Below are positions 24,439-36,635 of a DNA stretch of 64,000 bases, one piece after another (positions within the stretch are counted from its first letter, which is position 1; each line of letters begins with the position of its first letter). The notes beneath the pieces are model-generated. The model saw only the letters and a list, made by a program, of their open reading frames with translations. It made no database searches and had not been told where the DNA came from. This stretch comes from Talinum fruticosum (Eukaryota > Streptophyta > Magnoliopsida > Caryophyllales > Talinaceae). The stretch lies in NCBI GenBank assembly GCA_021018815.1, contig JAITYX010000054.1, positions 1,364,001-1,428,000 of the forward strand, in the 5' to 3' direction. A program made the position numbers and the translations under genes.

Positions 24439-27300
24439 TGTAACACCCCTAGACCCACCCTAGGAGTATTACATGCCGGGGTTCCCAGAGAGGAACCCCT
24501 AAGGCTGCTTAAGGTCTCAATTTAGGGTTAATAACCCTTTCTTGGATCTGGCGGAAGCGTAATTCTAGGTTTTCAAAGGTTTTTCGGAAATTTCGGCAGA
24601 GTTTCCTCTGCAAATTGGCTAAACCTATGGGCTTAAAGCCCTAACCCTGCACGAAACACAATCTTAAACTCAACGAGCCACACGCTCGGAGAAACACAAC
24701 ACAACTCAACGAGCCACACGCTCGGAGTATTCACATAGGGATTTTACATTCATAGGTAAAACTTAAGTTCGGATACAACGAGTCTTTACAAATATGAAAA
24801 CATAAAGTACAAAATAAGTCCGGAGAAGTCCTATCCGATGGTTCGCTTCCTTTAAAAGCCAAAAGCAACTCCAGGAGTCTTAACTTCGCACTCTGAAATG
24901 TTGGTGATGTCATGAGCTCACTAGCCCAGTGAATAACCCAAACCCAACCCCGAGTTTCACTTTGCACATTAATTCATTAACAAACACACGTAAGTTCACA
25001 ACTTATTCATAACATGAGATTCGGATCATACATGCTTAAGACATGCGAGATTCTAAACTTACCAACTTGCCGAGAATCATAATGACATCACTTATTCATG
25101 AATTCAATTAAACATGCATCATTAGTCTTTCTACGCAAGTAAATCATATAATCACTCATCATGCAATTCATTCATCACGTAAATCATATCTTAGTTCTTA
25201 TGGCACACATTTCTTATGAAATCAAGATTCGGTCTTCTTCTTATTCTTCTTCTTAAGTTCAATCATGCATTTCATAAATCATCGATTCGTTCTTTCTTGT
25301 TCGACATGCATGATCATTCGTTTCTTCATATCATACTTCTTTTAAGTCTTCTTAGTTTCGAATGGAAAGAAGATTTATGCTCTGCTCTAAAGACCCAGTT
25401 CTTGGAGCCAAAATAATTCGTGGGCTCGGTTCACGAAGGCGAATAATTCGTGGCCTCGAGGCAAAATAATTCGTGGCCTCGAGGCAGCCTCCCTTCCTCG
25501 AAGGACGCATACCGTTAATATTTCGTAGAAGCAAAATAATTCGTGGCTTCGGGTTGACGAGACACTTCTATGGCCATAGCTTCAGAGGGTTCTTTAATTC
25601 GTGGGGTCTTAGATCAATAACACAATGCTTTCTCCCTTCTTTAGTTCTTTAAGTTCTTATTTTCTTATTACTTATACATGCGATACATTTAATTCTTATG
25701 GTTCATGCGTAACTTCTTTAAAACAAGCAATTCATATAACCAAGTTACAATTCAAGTACGATCAATTCATCTCACATATGCATGCTTATACCATTTATCA
25801 TCGATGCAATCCAAGATAAACACATGATCACATAAGCATGTCAATTAGGACTTCCATCAATGAACTCATCGTTTTCGTGATTGCGCATTATCGCGTATAA
25901 GTGGTTTATGGTTCTATAATTTTCCTTAATCGATATATATCTCTTAATCTAGACATAAAGCTTCTTAAATCTCAGTTCTTAATTCAGTTACTTACTTATA
26001 TGCGATTTAGCCCAAAACAGAACATTTTAACTTAATATTGCATATCTCCTAATCTACTCATCCAATGCATACGAAATTTTACAGGAAATTCTCATAAATC
26101 ATCAGGAAGCTGCAGTACAAATTTCAGGAAATTTGGGCTACACACGAATTCACAAAAATTCGAGACAGCATGCTTAATTCATAAAAAATCTGCACATAAA
26201 TCATGAAATTCAATTCCCTAATTTTTCTCAATAAACCTATTCAAGCTATTCTCATCCAATTCTGAATAATCATGCTCAATAGTGCTTAAACATCACAAAT
26301 TCAGAAATAGGCATCACATAATCACAACACGTTTTTCAATTCATGAGTTTCTAGTTTCTTCAATTTAGGCCTCTAACTTCTTCAATTAAACCTAGGGTTT
26401 CCAATTTCATGAATCAATTCCAAGTTCAAGCCACCTAATTCATTTTAATTCTTGAGGCTGAATTTGAACTACTCACCTTAAATTCTTAGAGGTTCTAAGA
26501 ATTCGGTTTTGGGAGGTTTTCGAATTGGGTTCGGTTCTGTTTCCTCCTTCCCTTTCTTCCTCTCGGTTCCCCCTTCTTCCACCTTGCTCAAACTCTCGCT
26601 GTCTCCCTCTCGCTCTGCTGTTTCGGGTTCTCAAACCTCTAGCCTCGGTTCTGTCTCGGTCTCGCCGGCTCCTCCTTGCGCTCGCCGGCCGTGCGGACAC
26701 GCCGTGCTCCTCTTCCTCTCTGTCCGTGCGCTGGCTCTCGTCCTCCGCTCGCTTTCCTCTGCTTCCGCGTTTTCGTTCCCCTTTCTTCTTCCGCTCTGCT
26801 CGGCCTCCCGAGCTCTCGCTCCCCTTCGCTCACCGGCGGCGGCGTCCTCGCCGTTCAGGCGGCCACGGGCCACGGGCTCTCGCGCTGCTCCTCTCTCGCT
26901 TTCCTCCACTTCCTCTCGCTCTCCTCTGTTCTACTTACGCTTCCCGTGCTTTTCTTTCTCTGCTTCGCTTCTGGTTCTTTTTCTCGTTCTTTTCTTTGTT
27001 CTCGAGCCGATTCTCTCTCCTCTCCTCCTAATCACACCTAATGGGCTTGCTTGTTTCAATCCAATTGGACCCCTCTCCCTCTCCTTGCTTAGTAATCTGC
27101 CAACTCTCCTTTTCTCATTTCTCCTTTTTCTTTTTTTTTTTTAATTGGGCCCAACTAGCTTCTCAAGGCCCAATTTAGCTAGCCTAAGCTCGGTTTCGGT
27201 TCTCGGGTTTCTAATTCCGAGCTCGAAAAATTCTAATTTACTTAATTTAATAATTTCGAATTTACTAGCAAGCAAACGCCTGAAATTTCGGGGTCTCACA
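24439..27300 (+). mobile_element. 2.86-kb solo LTR (family E) inside chromovirus pol
   Basis: Starts TGTAACACCCC and ends GGTCTCACA, with a perfect target duplication TCAAG (24434-24438 and 27301-27305). A second copy lies inverted at 45674-47918. Inside are a 24-bp direct repeat with CAACGAGCCACACGCTC (near 24680 and 24707), a cluster of AATAATTCGTGG repeats (25405-25560) and a pyrimidine-rich block (26510-27150). No internal region is present, so the lineage cannot be told. Confidence 0.92.
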
Positions 27301-27735
27301 TCAAGAGCTCAAGAAACGGCTCACTACTCGCACCGGCTTTGGCCTTACCGGTGCAAGATGGGGAATTCGTTGTGTATAGTGACGCATCTAGACAAGGAAT
27401 TGGGTGCGTTTTGATGCGGAATAGGAGAGTTATAGCATATGCTTCTAGGCAATTGAAGTCATATGAGCAGAATTATCCCACTCATGATTTGGAATTAGCC
27501 GCAGTAGTTTTTGCCTTAAAAATTTGGAGACATTACTCGTATGGAAGCGTATACAAGATTTTTACGGATCATAAAAGTCTTAAGTATATTTTCACACGAA
27601 AAGAGTTGAATTTGCGACAACGAAGATGGTTGGAGTTCCTAAAGGATTACGATATGCAAATTCATTATCACCCGGGGAAGGCAAATGTTGTGGCGGATGC
27701 ATTGAGTCGGAAAGCCCATCATGGTGTGAATGCGT
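27301..27735 (+). pseudogene. Chromovirus RNase H remnant
   Basis: Resumes after the solo [39 protein letters not shown] and [11 protein letters not shown] are the Asp, Glu and Asp regions of gypsy RNase [18 protein letters not shown] closes it. This stretch (27339-28001) is a long uninterrupted frame that runs on toward integrase. Confidence 0.92.
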
Positions 27736-28727
27736 TAAAGGTTATATGTCCCGAGATATTAAGAGATTTGCAAAGAATAGGGATTGAACCGGTATTATCC
27801 CATGAGTCAAACATGATTTTGTCAATGTTAACAGTTCAACCTACCCTTCCGGAAGAAATTAAACAAGCGCAAGCTAGGCATAATGAGATTAAGAGAATCA
27901 AAGAAAGTATAAGTAAAGGAAAAGCTTTGGGATTTCATGAGGATGATCAAGGGGTTATAAGATTCCGAACGGAATTTGTGTACCACTCAGCGTGCAAATA
28001 AGGTGGAGGATACTAGCAGAAGCACACAACACCAGGTACTCCATTCACCACTGGGGTACAAAAATGTATAGAGATTTGAGACAAACCTTTTGGTGGAACA
28101 ACATGAAAAGAGATATAGCCCAATTTGTGAATAAGTGCCTTGTTTGTCGAAAGTGAAAGCGGAACACCAATGCCCGGTTGGTGAATTGCGACCATTGGAG
28201 ATCCCTGTTTGGAAGTGGGATTCAATCTCCATGGATTTTATTATGGGATTACCCCTTTCAGCATCAAAGAAAAATGCGATATGGGTAATTGTTGACGGAC
28301 TTACAAAGTCAGCTCATTTTGTACCAATACATGATTCTTGGGGATTGATAAGTTAGCTCAAATATATGTGAAAGAAGTTGTGCGTTTGCATGGGATTCCT
28401 AAAGATATAATTTCGGATAGGGACTCGAGATTTCAGGCTCATTTTTGGAAAGCCTTGCAAAGAGCATTTGGAACAAAACTACAGTTCATTAGCTCGTATC
28501 ACCCCGAGACTCGATGGGCAAACAGAAAGAGTAAACCAAGTGGTTGAAGATATGCTACGAGCACTGTATACTCGGAGTTTCAGGGAAGTGGGAGGAATAT
28601 CTTCCATTAGTTGAATTTTCATATAATAACAGCTACCAAGCGACTATCAGAATGGCACCTTTTGAAGCATTATATGGCGAAGGTGTAGAACCCCTCTCTG
28701 TTGGAACGATCTGGATGAAACCTTAGT
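27736..28727 (+). pseudogene. Chromovirus integrase remnant
   Basis: Zinc-binding region with [20 protein letters not shown] (about 28090-28150), first catalytic Asp in [11 protein letters not shown] (about 28225), and second in IISDRDSRFQAHFW (about 28408-28450). The third catalytic region (the Glu in the usual GQTERVNQ block, about 28515-28545) is frameshifted. YNNSYQATIRMAPFEALYG follows. Dead by indels. Confidence 0.9.
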
Positions 28728-29321
28728 ATTGGGTCCGGAAATGATTCAAGAAACGGTTGAAAAGATTAAAGTTATTCAACGAAATATGAAAGTGGCTCAG
28801 GATAGGCAAAAATCATATGCGGACCGCAGAAGAAAGCCTCTTGAATTTCAAAAAGGTGATAAGGTCTTTCTTAAGGTTTCTCCAAGCAAAGGAATCGGAA
28901 GATTCAATGTAAAAGGTAAATCGAGTCCTCGTTTTATCGGACCTTATGAGATCGTTGAAAAAGTCAATCCTATTGCTTACCGCCTGGCCCTACCACCGGA
29001 ACTACAACACGTACATGATGTGTTTCACATTGCGAAAGTATGTATATGACCCATCCCACACAATCGTGTATGAACCGCTAAATATGGAAGCGGAAGGTTT
29101 GACTTATGAAGAGCAACCTGTAAAAATTGTGGACCGAAAGGTTAAACAGGTTGCGTAACAAAGCAATACCCTTAGTTAAAGTAATTTGGACCCACCATGG
29201 AGTGTCCGAGCGACATGGGAAACCGAGGAGGAAATGAGAAATCATTATCCCCACTTGTTTTGAAGGTATGTTACTTGCTCGATTATAGTTTCGGGGACGA
29301 AACTTTTTTAGGAGGGAAGGA
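28728..29321 (+). pseudogene. Integrase C-terminus and chromodomain-like tail, with polypurine tract
   Basis: KSYADRRRKPLEFQKGDKVFLKVSP and RFIGPYEIVEKVNPIAYRL are the GPY/F module of gypsy integrases. After VHDVFHIAKV a shifted frame gives LTYEEQPVKIVDRKVK, then WETEEEMRNHYPHLF, matching the chromodomain motif of chromoviruses, which targets integration to marked chromatin. The polypurine tract AGGAGGGAAGGA (29310-29321) abuts the 3' LTR. Confidence 0.85.
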
Positions 29322-31403
29322 TGTAAGGCCCCAAAATTTAATTGTATTTAATTATTGCATTTTCATTGTTTCAATAATTAAGAGCAGTGAGCCGCACATA
29401 AATGTCAAAATGGAAATGAGAAATAATTGACTTAGAAATATCAATCCATGCTTAAATATTTATAAAATGTGCAACCAATAAATAAAATAATAATAATAAT
29501 AATGAAAAATAAAAATAAAAATTTATAGCAAATAAATTTGGGGAACAAGTGTGTGGAGGAAAAATTAGCCATGTGTGAAAAATAATTATGATTCGGATAA
29601 GCCCAAATCCCATGGAGGTGATGGGGGAAGGAGATAAGATTTGAGGCTGCGAAGCCCAATATAAATAGGAAGGGGGCTGGCTTGGCCAAGGCAGCAAAAA
29701 CAACAAGGGGAAGCTAAAAAAAAAAAAAAAAGCCACAAGCCCAAAACATTTTGATTTCTACACTGCCTGACCACCAGCCAGCTGCCGCCTGCCCACCTGC
29801 CTCCGGCCGACTGCCGCCGTCCACCAGCCGCCGCCTGTCGCCGTCCGCCGGTCGCCGGATTCCGGCCAACCACCAATTGCCCTACCTCACCTTTTTCAAC
29901 AACACCTTGATTACTAAGGTAATAATTCTTTTTTTCTAAACTAAATTTAATTATTCATAATTATTGGATACAAATAAGGAAAGAATTAATATATCTATAT
30001 GTGTTGAGAAATTGAGGAAATTATTTGGAAGAATAAAGTTAAAGAAAATATGTACATGCATATTCACGCGTATAATTCAAGAATTAGATAGTAATTTTGA
30101 TAAAAGGGGTATGAGAAAATATGTATATATGTATATATACATATAATAATTATATTAAAGTAAAGGGGAAAATTTCTTTACAAACGAAGGTTATCGGAAA
30201 CATCGAAAGCAAAGCAAATCGAAAATTAGTTCAAAGCAAACTTCCTAACAGAGGTACGTTATTGCTTGTACCCTCCTAAAATAGTTAAATTTTTAATTGT
30301 TATAAAAGGCTTTACCGTACTTGTTTTAAAATGGTCTAACATTGTAGGACCCAATTAATCGTTAATCGCCGATCGGTTCATCGTTAACCGTTCTCAATTG
30401 TCTGCTAGCGTAATTAATCGTATTGGGCCCTTCCGGTAAACTGGAATTTTAATCGAATCGTATAGCCGAAGCCATGGCTGCAATTGCACATGAATTGGGG
30501 TCCTAGTGTTAGCCGAAAGCTAAAACGTTTACGAAAACGAAATTTTTAACCAAGAAGTCTACAAAAAAAAAAATCGAGTTTTTGCCTAATGATATCTTTT
30601 AAATGAATTTTTGAAATAGCGCGCTCACTGGCTCACCAAAAGTGTTTTTACAGAGTGCAAGGGTAACGTATTGAGCCAACCGCTCACTTTTAGTTTTTCT
30701 GTTTCTTTAAATTTTGTTTTAGGGAAGGAGAAACAGACAAGGGTTAAACAGGAGAATCGGGAAGTAGAGGAGTCCGACGAGAAGGGTTCCGACAAGGTCG
30801 GGCAATGACCTATTGACCGCCCCTCTTGCATGTCTTTGCTATTATGGGTTACGCTAGAATAAGTTTAAGTTTTTGGGTCATGTATGAATAGCGCGATCGA
30901 CGACATGGAATGGAAAGCTCCTAAGATGTCAGCTGTTCACTTATCTCGTTGCTATAACAAAGCATGCGCTCGGATTCACATGTAAGTTCTAACATTAGCA
31001 TTCATACTTTTAAACGAGCTTTATGCTTACAATGTACAATTAGATTATGTGAAAATAACTATAGGATATCAGATGAAATTAACTTAACATGCACTTTGCT
31101 CCTCGGCAGTCTTAAATCGTTGGGGAAGACCCTATGTCCGAATTAGGTTCCAAAGGTTCAATCTCCGATTATGGAAATAGAGTCATCATATCTACTGTTT
31201 GTATAAACATAACTTTCATGTCATCGTTTATGTCGTACAAAAAAAAATATTATTAATTAATTGAGTGCCTTAGCCTTGTCTCCGTTATCCGGAGACAAGC
31301 AGTAATGCCTCCACCTTGATCCTAATTTTCATTACCATAAGTCGTTGTGGTTATTAAGCAAATGTTGGTCGGTTAATTGTGGATTGGAGGATGGGGCGTT
31401 ACA
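29322..31403 (+). repeat. Chromovirus 3' LTR with 275-bp insertion
   Basis: 2082 bp, same ends as the 5' LTR. The extra length is one block at about 30889-31163 that is absent from the 5' LTR and from the solo LTR at 16272-18242. A TATA-like CAATATAAATAGG lies near 29660. Confidence 0.9.
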
Positions 31404-33160
31404 AGCAATCAATCAGGAAAAGGCACCAAATCAATCAAGAAGCATGCCATTTTTTTCATATAGCACCAAACTGTCAGGATCACGGTTCACCGCTAGTAGC
31501 GATACATCGTAGTTCAAGCGACAATTCTTTATGCTTTACTTTGGGGAGTGGGGGCTAAAAGTGTAATTTTGTCTTTGTCTTTTTGAACTTTTCGCATTAT
31601 CTTAATAAAAGAATGTATTTGTTCTTAGAATAGAGTTTTGCATTCATCTTCTTTGCACGAGTTAAACTCCTACAAATACAAAAATTAATGACAAAGCACC
31701 CTACAAAGAATTATTCAATCAAGCAACATCCATCAAGTCGAGTATCGGGAAGGTCACAAGCACCGCTACCTTCAAAACAGATTCCATCAAAGCTAGCCAA
31801 CTATCCAACATTCAAGAAGAGCTAGACACAAGTTCCCAAGAAGAATGTGGGGGCTCATGATCGAAAGGATCGTACAACTCCAAGAATACTCGGAAGGAGA
31901 CACAAATCTTCTAACATATAAACAAAGGAGATATTAGCACACAAACTAAAAGCTCAAAGTTAAAATAGGTCACATAACTTCATTAAACTTCAAAAGTAAG
32001 TCAAGTCCATCCGTCCCTATTCGACAAAAGTGGATAGATGTCGAGCTTCATGCCCTACAACGGTCAAAGTTCGGACACCCTAGTGGAGTCTCGGGCCCAA
32101 CAACGATCAAGGTTTAGAAATCTCCGTCGAGCTTCGGACCGACAATGGTCAAAGTTCGGACACCTTGGTCGAGCTTCAGGCCCAACAACGGTCAAGATTC
32201 GGACATCCCTAGTCGAGTCTCGGACTTAACGAGTGGTCAAGGTTCGGACACCCTGGTCGAGTCTCGGACCCAACAGCGGTCAAGGTTCGGACACCTCGTC
32301 GAGCTTCGGGCCCAATAATGCTTTAGGTTCCGACATCCTTAGTCGAGCTTCGATCCTAACAAGGGTCAAGGTTTAGACATCCCTATCGAGCTTCGAGCCC
32401 GACAACGGTTAAGGTTCATACATCCCTAGTTTAGTCTCGGACCCAATAGTGGTTAAGGTTCGGACACCCCGGTCGAGTCTTGGACCCAGCAGAGGTCAAG
32501 GTTCGGACAACCCCAGCCGAGCTTCAAGCCCAACCATGGTCAAGGTTCGGACATCCCTCCATCAAATTTCAAGCACAACAACGATAAAAGGTTCATACAC
32601 CACGTCAAGACTTCAAGACCTCTCTATGGCCAAGTCAAGGAAGCACATTTAAAACTTGATCCGATTACAAATCATTTTCAGGTAGCATTTGAATCTGTTT
32701 ACATTCGATTATTAGCTAACAAACTCGTTAGTGTAGAAATTTTAGCCAAGCTTTAGACCAAGAAACGGTCAAATTTAGGCTCTTCATTCAAGATTCAGGA
32801 CATTAATCAAGCCAAGCTCAGGATATTCTGTTGAACTTTAGATCCAAGAAGTGGTCAAATTTAGGCACCCTTCCGGGCTTCGGACTTTACTACTCGATCA
32901 AGTTCAAGCTCCCCACCAAGCTTCGGACTAACTACATGGTGAAGTTTAGGCACACCAATCCAAGCTTCAGGTTTTTAAGTTGTCAAGTTTAGGAATCACC
33001 AACCCGGACTTCGGACTCCATTATTCAAGTCCAAGCTCCCCTGTTAGAGTTCAAGTCGAAAGACGACTAATTCCAAACATATTAATTTAATAGACATCCG
33101 AAGCAACATGTAAGTACCCTTTAGTGTCTACTTTGACCTTTGACTTTCGGACTCGATCAA
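31404..33160 (+). other. 3' untranslated region of the gag-only element
   Basis: Non-coding. Contains three copies of the polypurine-like GTGGGGGCT (near 31550, 31846 and 33163), a tandem array (32037-32605) and degenerate continuations of the same unit to about 33060. No pol remnants seen. Confidence 0.7.
32037..32605 (+). repeat. 3' tandem array, about 11 units of about 52 bp
   Basis: The unit core is GGTCAAGGTTCGGACA, then a CCTAGTCGAGCTTCGGGCCC segment and AACAAC. Units are 75-90 percent alike by eye. The chance open frames through it are repeat translations, not genes. Confidence 0.85.
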
Positions 33161-33175
33161 AGTGGGGGCTAATCG
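33161..33175 (+). promoter_or_regulatory. Polypurine tract of gag-only element
   Basis: AGTGGGGGCTAA just before the LTR start TGAGACACC; this is the plus-strand primer site for reverse transcription. Confidence 0.7.
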
Positions 33176-36100
33176 TGAGACACCTGAAAAGTGTCATCCC
33201 TTTTCTTCTTTATTTATTTTGTTAGTCCGGTGATGAAATCCCAGTCCTGTCTGCGAACTTGGTTCACTGGTCGATTCCGATTGGCGTAATGAAGCCGATA
33301 AACCACAAAGAACCCCTTAGCACCTCACAAAGCAGCTTTCTTTGCTTTGGGTTGGCCCACAAAACCTATTTTCTTTCGGCGGACCAAGCCCGGGTTGGAA
33401 TCCCACCCAGAAATCCAAACCCATACCAAAAATAATACTCGCTAAAAATAGAAACCTACCAAAAGTGGAAACTTCCCATTTTTGGAAAGTTACTAAGGTC
33501 GAGTCTTGGTCACTTATTGAAGGTTTGCTCGGGGAGAGTCCGAGTCACCCTAGAGGGGGTGAATAGGGTGATGAAAAATTCTTTGTGAAAGCACACACCC
33601 TTTTGACAGAGAAGAATTAAAGACAGATTCCGAGTCTAAGCAAGGGGTTATCAAATATTGGACTCGTAATGTAATGAATCGGAGTAAACACGTTCAGCAG
33701 TGGTGTCCGAGTCTAGAATGAACTCGAAAAAGAACACAGAGATTTTACGTGGAAACCCTCCCGGGGCAGAAAACCACGGCCCGTGTCAATCCGGACACAA
33801 AGTCAAATTCACTATTTTGAGTCCACAAAATACCGTGAACTTGATGTAACCCGAGTTGCTCCCTTGGACAACTCTATACAAGTTTTCCTAGACTCGAAGT
33901 TCCCTTATCCGATCTAGTACTTCCTAACCGAGATAACCCTTACAGCTAGGGACAACTAAGCTGAGTTAACCCTTACAGCTCAGTCAAGGGACCTTACAAA
34001 GAATGTAAGAAGTGTTTGTAATCGAGTACAAGACCTTACAACTCGTAAAGTAATGAATTACAGAGTAGGAGTTGTAAGTTGAAGATTGAAAGTAAATACA
34101 ATAACTTTGTTCAAGTTGGAGTATTGACAGTATGTTCAACTATCTTCAAGTCTTGTGAAGTGGCTTCTATTTATAGATAACCAGGCAGAGTAGCCGTTAT
34201 CTTCATCTCGCGACCGAGAGTCCTCTCGTGACCGTTGATAAGGGCTTTCGAGTCACTCGAAAGTATCCGTTGAAAATATGGTCGTTGGACAACGGTTTAA
34301 CTCTCTTGGAAGTCCCAAAACCATCGGTTGTGTCTTGAAAAGTGTGGTGAAAACCATCGTTAAGCTTGACCTTCCAGCTTTTCCGGATATGGAAGCGCAT
34401 GCCTTCCGACACAATCTTCCGGGACTAGAGCAGGGATGGTGAAAAGCTATATCTCGCTGGTGATTTGACGTTCAAGCCGGCTACTTTTGTAATTTGAAAA
34501 GATATCCTCGATTGAATAACCTACAAAAGTAAAACACCTTCGGTTCTCAAAGTATAAAATACTTTGGTCCAAGGTTAGACACGGATAATAAAAATAATCA
34601 TGATAATTAACAAACAGATTATCCGAGTCATAAAAGAAATGGAACTTTCCGAGTCTAATATCCATGATACTCGGAATTCCATAAGACTTAGTCTTAAGCA
34701 AGGAATCAAGTTCTATCAACAAATATCGAGTGGGAAACACTTGACGTAGACTAAGCACGAAAAGAACTATGAATGCCGACTTTGCAAACAATAGAGTAAA
34801 TAATCATAAGTCGATTCTGAGAGAGAGTGGACTCGGAATGAAGAACAAGTTTTCCGAGTCGCTAATCGAAAGCGATTAAAGGGAAAAGTGAAAGCCGAAT
34901 CGCATAGAAAAGATACTATTTCACTCAAGTAAGTTTCTAAGACACAGAGAATGCCTTGGAATCAAAACACTATATGAATGGCATCGTTATACCCGATTCT
35001 TTTTGCATGACTCGTAAATATATAGAGCAGTGTCCGAGTCTTCACTTCGTTTTGGGAAAAGCCGCATCGTTTCACTCTTTCACTCGGTGACCAAGCGAGA
35101 CACGGAAGTCAAACTTCACCAAACGACGTCGTACAAGGTTAATTCTACCAAAGCGGGCGTTTTGCTCTAGTGTTAAGCCAAAGCACGGAAACCAAGATTT
35201 CCAAACGATGTCATCCCGAGGCCGGCGCCGCGCACCACGGAGTGATTCCCACAATTCGGTTCAAGCTTGATTTGGTCCAGGTTTTTGTGATTTTACTAAC
35301 CAATTTATTGCTAATTTTAGTCGGTTGTCTGCAGCAAAACCCTAGGTCATTTTGTGACCTAATCTTCTCATATAAATAGAGAGATTAGGCTCTCATTTCC
35401 ACATGACCATTTCCTATGCCGAATGCTACTGAAACCTAATTAAGAGCTATTGAATGCAATTTCTTGGATTATGATCTCTTGGTTTCTTTTCAGGCTATCT
35501 TAATTATACTTCCAACACTCGATCCCAAATCCTTCATCATTCATAAATATCCATCTACCCTCACAAACGCGCACAAAAAGCCCCTTTCAATTCACCACTA
35601 TCACGCTTCCAGATCCGGTTCGATACCCGGATCGACAGGTAGGACAACTTGAGGGCGCCGGATATGCTTTCGAGCTTTCTTATAGTTTATTTATTTATGC
35701 TATTTATTATTTTCAGTATTGTGGATTCAAGATTTAATTCCTCCCCGTCCGATATAATCTTTTTTTTTTCTTTTTTCCCTTTCTTTCGCTTTTCCTTTCG
35801 CTTTCTTTTATCACTTTTATTTTCATTCCTGCTTTTATCTCTTTCTAGCATGTTTTGGTTGATTTTATTTTTCATCTGATATGTTGTTTGCTTGCTTGTT
35901 TAATCACATTTTTTTACTCACAACTCGAATTAATAAAGGTCATGTGTTGACGGGTAAAACGGAAGGGCTTATCCCTACGTTTTGTACCTTCACCCCGAAC
36001 ACTAGATTCTCGGTTCTAGATCGATGGAGTCATTTTCTAAACCTCTTTTAAGTTTATTCTTTCCATACTAATATTGGAAGAGTAGTCTTTTTATTTTAGT

Positions 36101-36635
36101 TTGTATTCTTAAAATTGATTGGCGACTCTCCCTTTTCTCGCTTTTTAATTCTCCTAAAAGTATCTCGAAGTTTCCGATTTAAAAATGAAAAAATTTAATT
36201 TATTTTCTAACAGTTGAAACTATAGGATTGAGACTGATTTTTCAATCTCGACCTATAGCCGGCGCCGGACACTCGTCAACATTGGCTCTCACTCTAAATC
36301 GGTTCATTTCATCTTTTTGGCTCGAAGCCTTGCAGCGAAATTAGATTTGAATTTTTTCAATTTTCTTAAATTACAAAATTATATCCCGACACTTTCTAAA
36401 AATAATTCCTAAAATAAAATGATTAATAAAAATCGCCAATCACGTTTACTTAAACTATTCCAAATTAAATTATAAAAATCGAAAATCTCAATAAGAGACA
36501 CACCCCTACTTTCTAAATAGACTTTCAAAAATCATCTTCAAAAAGAATTTTAAAAAACCAAAGAGACCCGACATTCGTGGGGAAGCTCGGTCCCAATCGG
36601 GTTCCCTATCGGGGGACGAGGCCGTGGTTCATACA
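33176..36635 (+). repeat. 3' LTR of gag-only element, interrupted
   Basis: Starts TGAGACACCTGAAAAG and ends TTCATACA directly against the pararetroviral sequence. Without the copia solo LTR (33518-35044) it is about 1.93 kb. The start is shared with 59737 onward, the remainder with 12341-13992. Confidence 0.82.
33518..35044 (-). mobile_element. Solo Ty1/copia LTR
   Basis: 1527 bp, TGAAGGTTTGCTC to CCGAGTCTTCA. It is the same family and orientation as LTRs at 43934, 48812, 58191 and 61040. No internal sequence adjoins it. Flanks are CTTAT and CTTCG, so the target duplication is degraded or absent. Confidence 0.85.

Larger units (their letters stand above)
18797..31403 (+). mobile_element. Ty3/gypsy chromovirus (Tekay/Del-like), full length, inactive
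   Basis: LTR 18797-20592, primer site, leader, gag, protease, RT, RNase H, integrase, chromodomain-like tail, polypurine tract, LTR 29322-31403. The gene order PR-RT-RH-INT plus a C-terminal chromodomain defines chromoviruses; the long LTRs and tRNA-Met-like primer site suit the Tekay/Del clade (inference). The target duplication is AGTAA (18792-18796) against AGCAA (31404-31408), one mismatch. The two LTRs are near identical apart from a 275-bp insertion in the 3' copy, so the insertion is fairly young, yet the coding region has numerous stops and frameshifts. It is cut between RT and RNase H by a solo LTR. Confidence 0.9.
12341..36635 (+). mobile_element. Gag-only Ty3/gypsy element (TR-GAG type) with nested insertions
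   Basis: Own parts are the 5' LTR (truncated, 12341-13992), primer site (13996-14013), leader with tandem repeats, gag (15726-16271 and 18243 to about 18600), 3' region (31404-33160), polypurine tract (33161-33171), and 3' LTR (33176-36635, interrupted). With inserts removed the internal region is about 4.7 kb and shows no protease, RT, RNase H or integrase. It therefore fits gag-only, non-autonomous retrotransposons that borrow pol from a relative, probably of the Tat/Athila side of Ty3/gypsy (inferred from gag, the GTGGGGGCTAA tract and repeat-rich UTRs). It was inserted into a pararetrovirus. Confidence 0.78.

Noticed and set aside
25405..25560. CRISPR-like array
   Set aside because: Plant nuclear context, irregular unit spacing, and location inside an LTR with target duplications.
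26509..27144. A 211-residue open frame (and one of 223 residues at 45863-46534, minus) in LTR family E
   Set aside because: Both lie in a pyrimidine-rich LTR block where stop codons are rare by composition. The products are Ser/Leu/Pro/Phe-rich low complexity, and all three frames are open over much of it.
32038..32229. Open frame through the 3' tandem array
   Set aside because: A repeat translation with no domain; unit length changes shift the frame.
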